Part shown: piece by piece, positions 25,432-35,800 of the stretch
How the letters are laid out: each line of letters starts with the position of its first letter
How positions within the stretch are numbered: the stretch's first letter is position 1
Source: Geomonas edaphica
GTDB lineage: Bacteria > Desulfobacterota > Desulfuromonadia > Geobacterales > Geobacteraceae
Reading direction: 5' to 3'
Length of the DNA: 64,000 bases
Assembly: GCF_004917075.1 (NCBI RefSeq)
Contig: NZ_SSYB01000004.1
Span: 832,546 to 896,545 of the forward strand
Position numbers and translations under genes: made by a program
Notes under the pieces: model-generated
What the model was told of the DNA's origin: nothing
Seen by the model: the letters and a program-made list of their open reading frames with translations, nothing else
The model's database searches: none

Positions 25432-28400
25432 TCAGACTAAGCATTTCAAGACATTTCTGGCCTCCGCCAGCACCCCGTCGAAGGAGCTGTCGGCGACCCG
25501 GACGTAGAGCCGGAAGTCCGGCGTAAACCGGTATTTTCCCTTCTCTTTGCGCAAGATGCCGGTGATGGCGTCGGGGGAGACCGGGGTCCTCTCGTGGAAG
25601 GCGAGGGCGATCTCGTTGCCGGCGAGCTCGATCTCCTTGACGAGGAGCCGCTTCAGCCCGACGCGCAGGCGCATGATCTCGATGAGGTAGAGCGCCGCCG
25701 GTGGGAGCGGTCCGAAGCGGTCGGCGAGCTCCTCCTTGATGTCGTCGATCTCCGCCTCGTCGGCGGGCTGCGTGAGTTTCTTGTAGATCATGAGGCGCTG
25801 GTTCGGATCCCTCACGTACTCCTCAGGGATGAAGGCGGGGACCTTGAGCTTGATCTCCGGCTCGACCCGCTCCGGGAGCTCCTCGCCCTTCAAGGTGCGC
25901 ACCGCCTCGTCCAGGAGTTCGGTATAAAGTTCGAAGCCGACGGCGGCGATGTCCCCGCTTTGCCGTGCGCCCAGAAGGTCGCCGGCGCCGCGGATCTCGA
26001 GGTCGTGGGTGGCGATGCGGAAGCCGGCCCCCAGCTCGGTGAGTTCCTGGATGATCTTCAGCCGCTCGCGCGCGTCCGTGGAGATCGATCCTTCTCCGGG
26101 GATGAGGAGGTAGGCGTAGGCGCGGGTCTTGGAGCGGCCGACCCTGCCGCGCAACTGGTAGAGCTGCGCGAGGCCGAAGGTGTCGGCGCGGTTCACGATG
26201 AGGGTGTTGGCGGTCGGGATGTCGAGGCCGCTCTCGATGATGGTGGTGCACAAAAGGAGGTTGGTCTCGCCGTGCATGAAGGAGAGCATCACCTGCTCCA
26301 GCTCCTTCTCGGCCATCTGCCCGTGCCCGACCGCGATCTTCGCCTCCGGCACGATGCGTTTCAGCTCCTCGGCCATGGCGCCTATGGTCTGCACCCGGTT
26401 GTGCACGAAGAAGACCTGGCCGCCGCGCCTTAGCTCCCTCATGACCGCCTCGCGGATCAGCTCGTCCGAGGAGCGCGAAACGAAGGTCTTGATGGCGAGC
26501 CGGTCCACCGGCGGGGTGTCGATGATGGAGAGGTCACGTATCCCCATGAGCGACATGTAAAGGGTGCGCGGGATCGGTGTCGCGGTGAGGGTGAGGATGT
26601 CCACCACCGCCCTGAACTGTTTGAGCCTCTCCTTATGAGCGACGCCGAAGCGCTGCTCCTCGTCGACGATGAGAAGGCCCAGGTCCTTGAAGACGACGTC
26701 CTTCTGCAGGAGGCGGTGCGTGCCGATGACGACGTCCACGTCCCCCTTTTTCACACCCTCGAGTATCTCCCTTTGCTGCTGCGCGGTGCGAAAACGTGAC
26801 AGCATCTCCACGCGGACCGGGTACTCCTTGAAGCGCGCCGCGAAACTCTCCGCGTGCTGCTGGGCGAGGACCGTGGTCGGGACCAGGATAGCCACCTGCT
26901 TGCCGTCCAGGGTCGCCTTGAAGGCGGCGCGCATGGCCACCTCGGTCTTGCCGTAGCCTACGTCGCCGCAGACCAGGCGGTCCATGGGGCGGGTGCTCTC
27001 CATGTCGGCAATGACCTGGTCGATGGCGGCTGCCTGGTCCGGGGTCTCCTCGAAGGCGAAGGCCGCCTCGAAGGCGCGGTACATGTCGTCGGCCGGGGAG
27101 TAGCGGTACCCCTGCTGCACTTCGCGTGCGGCATGGATCTTCAAAAGCTCGGCGGCCATCTCCTCGATCTCGGCGCGGGCCTTCGCCTTTGCCTTCTCCC
27201 AGCCGGCCCCACCCAGCTTGTCGAGCCGCGGCTCGATCCCCTCGGCGCCCACGTAGCGCTGCACCAGGTTTATGCGGTCCACCGGGAGGTAGAGCTTGTC
27301 TCCGCCTGCGTACTCGAGGAGCAGGAAGTCCCCCTCGAGACCGGTGAGGCTGAAGTGCTCGAGCCCCCGGTAAAGGGCGACGCCGAAGTCGACGTGCACC
27401 ATATGGTCGCCGGGCTTAAGCTCGGCGAGCGAGGTGAGGAGCTGCTTTTTCTTCGCTTCGGAAATGCCGCGCCGCTTCACCCTCTTGCCGAAAATCTCCT
27501 CCTCGGCAACCACCACCAGGCGCTCCTCCTCGAGACGGAAGCCGCGCGAGATCTCGCCGATGACGATCTCGACACGCCCCGGCGGGCGTCCCGCCGCAAC
27601 CTCGAAGCGGTCGGAGGAGTGCTCCAGCGGCATCCGGTAGTGGGAGAGGAGTTCGTAGAGCCTGCGCGCCTGTCCCGCCTGGTGGCAGGGGACGAGCACG
27701 CGGTGCCCGGCCGCGATCCATCCCACCATCTTCTCGGTGAGAGGCGCCAGCACCCGCTCCCCTTCCGGCGTGGCGTCGAGTCTTAGGTCCTGGTTCCCCG
27801 CACATTTGAGGCGGAGCTTCTCGCCCCCTTCCCCCTCGATCTCAAGGCGCGGGAACTCGAGGTGGCGCCCGGCAAGAAGGAGGCGCTCGAAGTCGTCGGC
27901 CAGGTAGAGTTCGGCGGGGTCGCCCGTGATGGCGTCACGCAGTTCGGCACGCCGGACCGCGCTGTCGAGCTCCTCGCGGAAGCGCTCGGCCGCCTCGCGG
28001 ATCGCCTCGGGATCGACGAGGACGCGCACCGCCCCTTCGCCTACGTAGTCGAAGACGGTCTGCAGTCCCGGGTGGAAAAGGGGCTGCAGGAAGTCGACCC
28101 CAGGCGGGTAGATGGCATGCTGCAACTGGTCGAGGAGCTCCCGGCGCCGGTCCGCGCCGATCCCCAGGTGGTCGCAGCGCCGCTTCAGTCTGGGGGCCAA
28201 CTCCTTCACCACCTCCGTCGAGAGGATCACCTCGCGGGAGGGGAGCAGCACCAGTTCCGGTAGCGCTTCGAGGGAGCGCTGGGTCACCGGGTCGAAAAGC
28301 CGCATGGTCTCGACCAGGTCGCCGAAGAACTCGATCCTGACCGGCATGTCCCGGTCGGGAGGGAAGATGTCGAGGATGCCGCCGCGTACCGAGAAGGTGC

Positions 28401-28902
28401 CACGGTCCTCGACCAGGGGAACGTGGGAATAGCCGAGCTTCACCAACTTCTCGACCAGGCTTTCCCGCTCGAGTTCCTCGCCCGCCACGAGGTACTGGCA
28501 CACCCCGCCCAGCGTGTCGCGCGGGATTACGCGCTGCATGGCGCTTGCCACCGGGAGGACGAGGGCGCGGACCGCGCCGTCCATGAGGCGCACCAGGGCG
28601 TTCAGGCGTTCCCCCACGATGTCGGGGTGCGGCGAGGCCGCCTCGAAGGGTGTGACGTCCCAGGCGGGGAGGGGGAGCACGGTCTCGGGGTGCGTGGAGA
28701 AGAAGCGGAGCTCGCGGGTGATCTCGTCGGCGCTTTCCTGGTCGGCGGTGAGGACGATGAGCGGCGAAGCGTCGCTCGCGGCGAGCCGGGAGAGGAGGTA
28801 GGCCGGGGCCGAACCCTCGAGCCCCGTCACGCTCACCTGGCAGGAGGAAGCCGAGAGCTTCTCGCTAAGCTGTTTAAGATACTGCGGTACGGGCATGGTC
28901 AT
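25432..28902 (-). CDS. mfd: Transcription-repair coupling factor
   Basis: A 1156-residue protein, normal Mfd length, using the start at 28902 ([10 protein letters not shown]); the frame extends another 64 codons upstream but that part is unrelated. The N-terminal UvrB-like module, an RNA-polymerase-interacting domain near residue 520 ([16 protein letters not shown]) and the RecG-like translocase with [23 protein letters not shown] and the TRCF C-terminal domain are all visible. It removes RNA polymerase stalled at lesions and recruits UvrA; uvrA lies about 9 kb away in this window. The ribosome site is weak (AAAGG 13 bases upstream). Confidence 0.96.
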   Translation of the reverse strand: MTMPVPQYLKQLSEKLSASSCQVSVTGLEGSAPAYLLSRLAASDASPLIVLTADQESADEITRELRFFSTHPETVLPLPAWDVTPFEAASPHPDIVGERLNALVRLMDGAVRALVLPVASAMQRVIPRDTLGGVCQYLVAGEELERESLVEKLVKLGYSHVPLVEDRGTFSVRGGILDIFPPDRDMPVRIEFFGDLVETMRLFDPVTQRSLEALPELVLLPSREVILSTEVVKELAPRLKRRCDHLGIGADRRRELLDQLQHAIYPPGVDFLQPLFHPGLQTVFDYVGEGAVRVLVDPEAIREAAERFREELDSAVRRAELRDAITGDPAELYLADDFERLLLAGRHLEFPRLEIEGEGGEKLRLKCAGNQDLRLDATPEGERVLAPLTEKMVGWIAAGHRVLVPCHQAGQARRLYELLSHYRMPLEHSSDRFEVAAGRPPGRVEIVIGEISRGFRLEEERLVVVAEEEIFGKRVKRRGISEAKKKQLLTSLAELKPGDHMVHVDFGVALYRGLEHFSLTGLEGDFLLLEYAGGDKLYLPVDRINLVQRYVGAEGIEPRLDKLGGAGWEKAKAKARAEIEEMAAELLKIHAAREVQQGYRYSPADDMYRAFEAAFAFEETPDQAAAIDQVIADMESTRPMDRLVCGDVGYGKTEVAMRAAFKATLDGKQVAILVPTTVLAQQHAESFAARFKEYPVRVEMLSRFRTAQQQREILEGVKKGDVDVVIGTHRLLQKDVVFKDLGLLIVDEEQRFGVAHKERLKQFRAVVDILTLTATPIPRTLYMSLMGIRDLSIIDTPPVDRLAIKTFVSRSSDELIREAVMRELRRGGQVFFVHNRVQTIGAMAEELKRIVPEAKIAVGHGQMAEKELEQVMLSFMHGETNLLLCTTIIESGLDIPTANTLIVNRADTFGLAQLYQLRGRVGRSKTRAYAYLLIPGEGSISTDARERLKIIQELTELGAGFRIATHDLEIRGAGDLLGARQSGDIAAVGFELYTELLDEAVRTLKGEELPERVEPEIKLKVPAFIPEEYVRDPNQRLMIYKKLTQPADEAEIDDIKEELADRFGPLPPAALYLIEIMRLRVGLKRLLVKEIELAGNEIALAFHERTPVSPDAITGILRKEKGKYRFTPDFRLYVRVADSSFDGVLAEARNVLKCLV

Positions 28903-29111
28903 CGTCGCGGGGGGGCCTTTCTCTTTGGTGGGTGGAGCGGACAGCACCGGTCGAGCATAGCAAAATCGGGGCCGATTATCCAGCCAGTTGCGCCGCAAAC
29001 TTTTGCCGCGGACCCCAAATAAAGGTAAAGAAAAAAATGGAGCCGCCGAATAGCTCTGTGAAGGTCGGAAAACGGTGTAAGTACAAACCTTCATTAAGGA
29101 TTGGTGAGCCT

Positions 29112-29450
29112 ATGAAACAAGAAGATGTCCTACACTCCGACGTGATCAACTACTTCACCACGGAGTTTGCCGCACTAGAGGAACGCCTCAAATCGGGGGG
29201 GCTGGACGACTACCGGGAGCGCGTGCTGGTGAGCCGCAAGATCAGTGAGGCGGTGCACCTGCTCTCCCCGTACGTCAGGAGCGATCCGAGGGCGCGCCAC
29301 CTGGTGAAGGACGCCGAGGCGCTCAGGATGGAGCTCCTGTCGGTGCGTTCCATCATCGCGAAGCAGCTCCTGAAAAAGGAGAAGCAGTCCCTGCTGCAGG
29401 CTATCTTCATGCGCAAGAAGCGGCGCGGCCCGGATGAGCTGGCTGGTTGA
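29112..29450 (+). CDS. Hypothetical protein, 112 residues
   Basis: The start at 29112 has GGTGAG six bases upstream. The product is a highly charged helical protein with no signal peptide or membrane segment; the C terminus is basic (KQLLKKEKQSLLQAIFMRKKRR). No known domain is recognised. It is divergent from mfd and lies just before tRNA-Ser. Function unknown. Confidence 0.65.
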   Translation: MKQEDVLHSDVINYFTTEFAALEERLKSGGLDDYRERVLVSRKISEAVHLLSPYVRSDPRARHLVKDAEALRMELLSVRSIIAKQLLKKEKQSLLQAIFMRKKRRGPDELAG

Positions 29451-29529
29451 CCGGAGCGTCCTGGTGCCGGGTCCGGCGCACAGCTTCTGCCGGGGCTGCC
29501 GGTGTATTTCGTCCCCATGAAGAATTCAC

Positions 29530-29558
29530 TTTACAATTAACTCGGCGTGTATTATATA
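29530..29558 (+). promoter_or_regulatory. Promoter of tRNA-Ser (and likely the SRP RNA)
   Basis: TTTACA (-35) and TATATA (-10) are 17 bases apart, 15 bases before the tRNA 5' end. Confidence 0.62.
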
Positions 29559-29573
29559 TCTCCTCCTTGCTGT

Positions 29574-29664
29574 GGAGAGATGTCCGAGTGGTTGAAGGAG
29601 CACGCCTGGAAAGCGTGTGTACGTTAATAGCGTACCGAGGGTTCGAATCCCTCTCTCTCCGCCA
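29574..29664 (+). tRNA. tRNA-Ser (anticodon GGA)
   Basis: A 91-base cloverleaf with acceptor stem GGAGAGA/TCTCTCC, anticodon loop CTGGAAA giving anticodon GGA, a long variable arm typical of serine tRNAs (TGTACGTTAATAGCGTAC), the T arm GAGGGTTCGAATCCCTC, discriminator G and an encoded CCA. Confidence 0.95.
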
Positions 29665-29692
29665 TATTTATATTTACCCTTTGTGGATAGAC

Positions 29693-29798
29693 CTGATAGC
29701 TGGGTCCCGCGCAACGGAAGGTTATGAACCCCGTCAGGTCCGGAAGGAAGCAGCGGCAGTAACCGCCCCCGTGTGCCGCGGGGTAGCCCAGCTATCAG
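29693..29798 (+). ncRNA. ffs: Signal recognition particle RNA, small bacterial type
   Basis: The conserved SRP core GTCAGGTCCGGAAGGAAGCA is centred near 29745. The ends pair perfectly (CTGATAGCTGGG with CCCAGCTATCAG), giving a 106-base hairpin RNA without an Alu domain. It lies between tRNA-Ser and dnaX, as in relatives. It directs inner-membrane protein targeting together with Ffh. Confidence 0.95.
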
Positions 29799-29874
29799 CT
29801 CTTTCCGCAACCCCCCTGCCCCCCAAGCCCCACGCGAAACCATGAACCACTTGTTGCCATAGAGGTACGCCGCC

Positions 29875-31650
29875 TTGTCCTATCTCGTTCTCGCTAGAAA
29901 ATGGCGCCCCCAGACCTTCAGCGACCTGGTCGGCCAGGAGCACGTCAGTCAGACCCTGAAAAACGCCATCGACGGCGGCAGGGTGGCGCATGCCTTTCTC
30001 TTCACCGGCGCACGCGGCGTCGGCAAGACCAGCTCCGCGCGTATCCTCGCCAAGGCGCTCAACTGCGAGAGCGGGCTGACCGTCGAGCCATGCAACAGCT
30101 GTGCGACCTGCCTCGAGATCACCGACGGGAACTCGGTCGACGTCTTCGAAATCGATGGCGCCTCGAACACCGGCGTCGACGACATCCGCGAACTGCGGGA
30201 CAACATCAAGTACCTGCCGTCCCGCTCGCGCTACAAGATCTTCATCATCGACGAAGTGCACATGCTCACCACCAACGCCTTCAACGCGCTGTTGAAGACG
30301 CTGGAGGAGCCCCCGCCGCACGTCAAGTTCATCTTCGCCACCACCGAACCGCACAAGGTCCCGATTACCATTCTCTCGCGCTGCCAGCGTTTCGACTTCA
30401 AGAGGATCGCGCTGCCGCGCATCGTCTCGAGGCTGCGCTACATAGTCGACCAGGAGGGGGTGCAGATCTCGGACGAGGCGCTCGCCGTGGTGGCGAGAAA
30501 GGGCGACGGGAGCATGCGCGACTCGCTCTCCACGCTCGACCAGGTGCTCGCCTTCTGCGGCGATTCCGTCACCGATGCCGACGTGGCCGCGCTGCTGGGC
30601 GTCGTGGACCGGCGTCTCATAATGGACGGTTGCCGCGCGGTGCTCGACTCCGACGTGAGGGGGGCGCTCGAGATCGTAGCCCAGGTGGATTCTTTCGGCT
30701 ACAGCATGCGCCAGTTCTGCCATGAGCTCATCAACCAGTTCAGGAACATCGCCATCTTGAAGGCGGTGGGCGAGCCGGGTGAGCTTTTGGAGCTCTCCGA
30801 TGCCGAGCTCGCCGAGCTGCGCGGTTTCGGAGAGAAGAGCGCGCAGCAGGACTTGCAGCGTCATCTGAGCATCCTGCTGAAGAGCGAGGCCGAGATGGCC
30901 CACGCCGGTTTCCCGCGCCTGATCCTGGAGATGGCGCTGATGAAAATGGCGGCCCTCGCGCCGGCGATCCCCGTGCAGGAGCTTCTGCGCCGGTTGGACA
31001 CCCTGGAGCAGGGAGGCCCGGTGCCGCAGCGTGTCGAAGCGGCGCGCCCGTCCGCCCCGGCGGCACGTCCGGCGTCGCAGCACGCCGCCCCGGCGCGTCC
31101 CGCAGCCGCCCCCGTTGCAGCGGCGTCTACGCCGCCGTCCCATGCTTCCCATAACTCCCATGCTTCGCATTCGGCCTCGCCAGCCCCGGTACCCCCGGCA
31201 GCTGCAGCCGCCAGTTTCGCCGGTGCCGCCACCGCCGACCTCTGGAGCGGTTTCGTCCGCGCCGTGAAGGCGAAGAAACCTATGCTTGGCGGCGCGCTGG
31301 AGGAGGTCTACCCGGTGCGGGTATCCGAGGGGCACCTGGAGATCGGCTGCCTGCAGGGGAGCTTCCAATTGACCCGCCTGCAGGACCCCGACCAGGTCAA
31401 CGAGCTGAAGGGGCTTGCCCAGGCACACTTCGGGGTGCCGACCCAGATCAAGGTGGTCGCGCTCAGTGCTCCTCCCTCCGATGCCGCCCCGACCCTTTCG
31501 GAAAAAAAAAGCCTTGAAGATGCCGAGCGAAAGGCAACCCTGAGGCGCGAGGCCGAGGCGCACCCGCTGGTGGCCGCCGCGGTGGAGATGTTCGACGGCG
31601 AAATCGCCGAGGTGCAGGAATTACCGCGAAAAGAAGTGGCAAAATCATAA
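29875..31650 (+). CDS. dnaX: DNA polymerase III subunit tau (and possibly gamma)
   Basis: A 591-residue clamp-loader ATPase starting at TTG (SYLVLARKWRPQTF), with AGAGGT upstream. Walker A GARGVGKTSSA lies near residue 45, a zinc module CESGLTVEPCNSCATC near 64-79, and the DEVH-type Walker B (IIDEVHML) follows. Residues 385-450 are a low-complexity Ala/Pro/His linker and the end is the tau C-terminal domain. At 31502-31510 a run of nine A follows GAG-rich codons; slippage by +1 A or a -1 ribosomal shift there reaches a TGA within two codons, giving a product of about 547 residues. First gene of a dnaX-ybaB-recR cluster. Confidence 0.96.
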   Translation: MSYLVLARKWRPQTFSDLVGQEHVSQTLKNAIDGGRVAHAFLFTGARGVGKTSSARILAKALNCESGLTVEPCNSCATCLEITDGNSVDVFEIDGASNTGVDDIRELRDNIKYLPSRSRYKIFIIDEVHMLTTNAFNALLKTLEEPPPHVKFIFATTEPHKVPITILSRCQRFDFKRIALPRIVSRLRYIVDQEGVQISDEALAVVARKGDGSMRDSLSTLDQVLAFCGDSVTDADVAALLGVVDRRLIMDGCRAVLDSDVRGALEIVAQVDSFGYSMRQFCHELINQFRNIAILKAVGEPGELLELSDAELAELRGFGEKSAQQDLQRHLSILLKSEAEMAHAGFPRLILEMALMKMAALAPAIPVQELLRRLDTLEQGGPVPQRVEAARPSAPAARPASQHAAPARPAAAPVAAASTPPSHASHNSHASHSASPAPVPPAAAAASFAGAATADLWSGFVRAVKAKKPMLGGALEEVYPVRVSEGHLEIGCLQGSFQLTRLQDPDQVNELKGLAQAHFGVPTQIKVVALSAPPSDAAPTLSEKKSLEDAERKATLRREAEAHPLVAAAVEMFDGEIAEVQELPRKEVAKS

Positions 31651-31699
31651 CGATGTTCCGCGGTACGCTGCGACAATAAAAGATAAATTGGAGGATAAG

Positions 31700-32014
31700 A
31701 TGTCTAAAGGTTTGGCGCAGATCATGAAACAAGCGCAGATGATGCAGCAGAAGATGGGAAAGCTGCAGGAAGAGGCGGCGGAGCGCACCGCCGAAGTGAC
31801 CACCGGCGGCGGTGCCGTAACGGTGGTTGTTAACGGCAAGAATCAGGTGCTTTCCCTGGTCATCAAGAAAGAAGCGGTTGATCCGGAAGACGTCGAGATG
31901 CTGCAGGACCTGGTGATGACCGCCGTGAACGAGGCGCTCAAGAAGGTGCACCAGGCGATGTCGGAAGAGATGAGCAAGATCACCGGCGGTCTGAGCATTC
32001 CGGGACTGTTCTAG
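31700..32014 (+). CDS. ybaB: YbaB/EbfC family nucleoid-associated protein
   Basis: A 104-residue protein; ATG at 31700 with GGAGG five bases upstream. The N-terminal helix is Met/Gln-rich (LAQIMKQAQMMQQKMGKLQEE), followed by the beta hairpin (VTVVVNGKNQVLSLVIKKE) of this dimeric DNA-binding family. The position between dnaX and recR is widely conserved. It likely shapes the nucleoid and may assist RecR. Confidence 0.95.
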   Translation: MSKGLAQIMKQAQMMQQKMGKLQEEAAERTAEVTTGGGAVTVVVNGKNQVLSLVIKKEAVDPEDVEMLQDLVMTAVNEALKKVHQAMSEEMSKITGGLSIPGLF

Positions 32015-32048
32015 GTACTTGGCGCCCGCGCGGCGCCTGACGTAAGGG

Positions 32049-32080
32049 AGAGGGTGTATGCCGATTGGTGTGCACCCTCT
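32049..32080 (+). repeat. Hairpin between ybaB and recR
   Basis: AGAGGGTG and CACCCTCT are perfect 8-base arms around a 16-base loop. A short AT-rich tract but no clean T run follows. It could be a weak terminator or attenuator before recR. Confidence 0.5.
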
Positions 32081-32155
32081 AATTATAGAAATCTTCGATC
32101 AAAATTTTTTTGGTAAAAATAACCAGTAAAAACTTGTTTTATCCGTGGTGGGAAT

Positions 32156-32749
32156 ATGCTACATTTTTCGGGCTCGCTGACCAGGCTGGTGGGGGAATTG
32201 AAGAAACTGCCTGGCGTCGGTGAAAAAAGTGCCTTGCGGCTCGCGTTTCATCTGCTTAAATATCCCGGTAATATCGAGGCGTTAGCCGAGAGCCTCGTGC
32301 AGGTGAAGGAAAGGGTCCGTTTTTGTTCCGTCTGTTTTGCCATCACCGAGGACGATCCCTGCTGGATCTGCTCCGGTGAGCGGGACGCCGCCACGCTCTG
32401 CGTGGTCGAGGAACCGCAGGACCTGCTCGCACTGGAGAGAAGCCGTGCTTTTCGCGGCCGATACCACGTGCTGCAGGGTGCTCTTTCACCGTTAAACGGC
32501 GTTACACCGCGTGACCTCAGGATCGCAGAGCTTATGCAGCGGCTTGAGGGGGGCGAGGTAAGGGAGGTGCTGATCGCCACCAACTTCAGTGTTGAAGGGG
32601 AGGCGACCGCTCTCTACCTCACCAGGATGATCAAGCCTCTGGGGATCAAGGTGACGCGTCTGGCGCACGGCATCCCCATTGGAAGCGATCTGGAATACGT
32701 GGATGCGGCGACGGTGCAGCGGGCGGTGGAGGGACGGTCGGAGCTGTAA
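32156..32749 (+). CDS. recR: Recombination mediator protein RecR
   Basis: A 197-residue protein, standard RecR size. It has the N-terminal helix-hairpin-helix (LPGVGEKSALRLAFHLL), a C4-type zinc finger with cysteines in CSVCFAITEDDPCWIC, and a Toprim domain (CVVEEPQDLLALE, then IATNFSVEGEATALYL). It loads RecA at gaps with RecF/RecO. Downstream of ybaB by 141 AT-rich bases. Confidence 0.97.
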   Translation: MLHFSGSLTRLVGELKKLPGVGEKSALRLAFHLLKYPGNIEALAESLVQVKERVRFCSVCFAITEDDPCWICSGERDAATLCVVEEPQDLLALERSRAFRGRYHVLQGALSPLNGVTPRDLRIAELMQRLEGGEVREVLIATNFSVEGEATALYLTRMIKPLGIKVTRLAHGIPIGSDLEYVDAATVQRAVEGRSEL

Positions 32750-32827
32750 GCCGACGTCCGATGGAAATGTAGAACGATCTTTTACCGTAAAGCCAATGCA
32801 AGATTTTCAAACTACAGGAGGAAATCA

Positions 32828-35800
32828 ATGTCCCGCAGAATGGTAACAATCGACGGTAACACCGCGGCAGCCCACGTGGCCCACGCCACCAACGAGGTGA
32901 TCGCTATCTACCCGATCACCCCTTCTTCCGTCATGGGGGAGATCTCGGACGAGAAGAGCGCCCGGGGCGAGAAGAACATCTGGGGGACCGTCCCTTCGGT
33001 CGCCGAGATGCAGTCGGAAGGTGGCGCCGCCGGTGCCGTGCACGGCTCCCTGCAGGCGGGCGCACTGACCACCACCTTCACCGCGAGCCAGGGGCTCCTG
33101 CTGATGATCCCGAACATGTTCAAGATCGCCGGTGAGCTCACCTCGACCGTATTCCACATCTCCGCCCGCGCCATCTCCGCGGCCGCGCTCAACATCTTCG
33201 GTGACCATTCCGACGTCATGTCGGCCCGCTCCACCGGCTGGGCCATGCTCTGTTCCAACAACGTGCAAGAGGTCATGGACTTCGCCCTGATCTCCCAGTC
33301 CGCGACCCTCAGGGCCCGCGTCCCCTTCATGCACTACTTCGACGGCTTCAGGACCTCCCACGAGGTGCAGAAGGTCGAGGAACTCACCTTTGACGACATG
33401 AGGGCCATGATCACCCCGGAGCTGGTCCAGGCGCACCGTGACCGTTGCATGACCCCGGACCGCCCGGTGATGCGTGGCACCGCCCAGAACCCGGACGTCT
33501 ACTTCCAGGGTCGCGAGACGGTCAACCCCTACTACCCCGCCTGCCTCACCATCGTGCAGGAGGAGATGGACAAGTTCGCCAAGGTGGCCGGCCGCCAATA
33601 CAAGCTCGCCGAGTACGTGGGCGCCCCGGACGCCGAGCGCGTCATCATCGTGATGGGCTCCGCCGCCGACACCGTCCAGGAGACCATGGCCACCCTGAAC
33701 GCCGCCGGCGAGAAGGTAGGCCTCTTGAAGGTCCGCCTCTTCAGGCCGTTCCCGGTCGCCGCCATCGCCGCGGCGCTCCCCGCCTCCGTGAAGAAGATCG
33801 CCGTACTCGACCGCACCAAGGAGCCGGGCTCCCTGGGCGAGCCGCTCTACCTGGACGTTCGGACCGCGATCGGCGAGGCGATGGGCGACGGGCTCACCAA
33901 CTTCAAGCAGTACCCGATCATCGTCGGCGGCCGCTTCGGCTTGGGCTCCAAAGAGTTCACCCCGGGCATGGCCAAGGGGGTCTTTGACAACCTGAAGCTC
34001 GACAAGCCGAAGAACCACTTCGTGGTCGGCATCATCGAGGACGTGACCAACTCCTCCCTCGAGTACGATCCGAAGTTCGTGAACCCCTCCGCCGGCACCT
34101 ACGCCGCCATGTTCTATGGCCTGGGCTCCGACGGCACCGTGGGCGCAAACAAGAACTCCATCAAGATCATCGGCGAGACCACCGACAACAACGTCCAGGC
34201 TTACTTCGTGTACGACTCCAAGAAGGCGGGCTCGGTGACCACCTCGCACCTGCGTTTCGGCAAGAACCCGATCCACGCGCCGTACCTGATCGACCAGGCC
34301 GACTTCGTCGCCTGCCACAACTTCTCCTTCCTAGAGAAGTACGACATGCTGGCGAACGCGAAGGAAGGAGCCACCTTCCTCCTCTGCTCCCCCTTCGAGC
34401 ACGACAAGGTGTGGGACTCCATGCCGGTCGAGGTGCAGCAGCAGATGATCGAGAAGAAGCTCAAGTTCTACGTGATCAACGCCATCGAGCTCGCCGAGAA
34501 GCTGGGCCTTGGCGCCAGGATCAACGTGATCATGCAGACCGCGTTCTTCAAGATCTCCAACATCATCCCGCTCGACACCGCCATCGCCGCGATCAAGGAC
34601 GCCATCAAGAAGTCCTACGGCAAGTCCGGCGAGAAGGTCGTCGAGATGAACAACAAGGCGGTGGACGCAGCGCTCGAGAACATCTTCGAGGTGCAGGTAC
34701 CAGCTACCGCCACCAGCGCGCTCAGAAAGCCCCCGGTCGTCGGCGCCCACGCCCCCGACTTCGTCCAGAACGTAACCGCCACCATGATCGCAGGCCTCGG
34801 CGACCAGCTCCCTGTCTCCAAGATCCCGGCCGACGGCACCTTCCCGACCGCGACCTCGCAGTACGAGAAGAGGAACATCGCCGTCGACATCCCGGTATGG
34901 GACGAGGCCCTTTGCATCCAGTGCGGCATCTGTTCCTTCATCTGCCCGCACGCCTCCATCAGGATGAAGGTGTACGACGCCGACAAGCTCGCCGGCGCAC
35001 CGGCCACCTTCAAGTCCGCCGATGCCCGCGGCAACGAATTCAAGGGAAAGAAGGCCTCCGTCCAGGTAGCCCCCGAAGACTGCACCGGCTGCGGTGCCTG
35101 CGTGGCGAACTGCCCGGCCAAGTCCAAGGATGATCCTAAGCACAAGGCGATCAACATGAAGTTCCAAGCGCCGCTCAGGGTTTCCGAGGCGGCCAACTAC
35201 GACTTCTTCCTCAACATCCCCGAGACCGACCCGAGCCTCATCAAGGTCGACACCCTGAAGGGTAGCCAGCTGGCACGTCCGCTCTTCGAGTACTCCGGCG
35301 CCTGCGCCGGCTGCGGCGAGACCCCGTACCTGAAGCTCCTCTCCCAGCTCTTCGGCGACCGCGCGCTCATCGCCAACGCCACAGGCTGCTCCTCGATCTA
35401 CGGCGGCAACCTGCCGACCACCCCGTGGGCGAAGAACGCGGACGGGCGCGGCCCGGCCTGGTCCAACTCGCTCTTCGAGGACAACGCCGAGTTCGGCTTC
35501 GGCATGAGGCTCGCCGTTGACAAGTTCAACCAGGCCGCCCAGGAGCTCCTGGATCAGGTCTCCCTCCCGGCGGAACTCGTCGCGCAGATAAAGGGTGCCG
35601 ACCAGCAGAACCAGGCCGGCGTCGAGGCGCAGCGTGCACGCGTCGAAGAGCTGAAGCAGGCGCTCGCAGCAAGCAAGGAGCCGGCGGCGCAGCAGCTCCT
35701 CTCCCTCGCCGACTACCTCGTCAAGAAGTCGGTCTGGATCGTGGGCGGCGACGGCTGGGCCTATGACATCGGCTACGGCGGCCTCGACCACGTCATCGCC

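Noticed and set aside
29734-31563. Large minus-strand frame opposite dnaX and the SRP RNA
   Set aside because: It covers an RNA gene and a well-supported gene in antisense and has shadow composition.
32825-34318. Long open frames on the minus strand opposite nifJ
   Set aside because: They are low-complexity Gly/Val/Asp/His-rich shadows of a highly biased high-GC gene; no motif or ribosome site.
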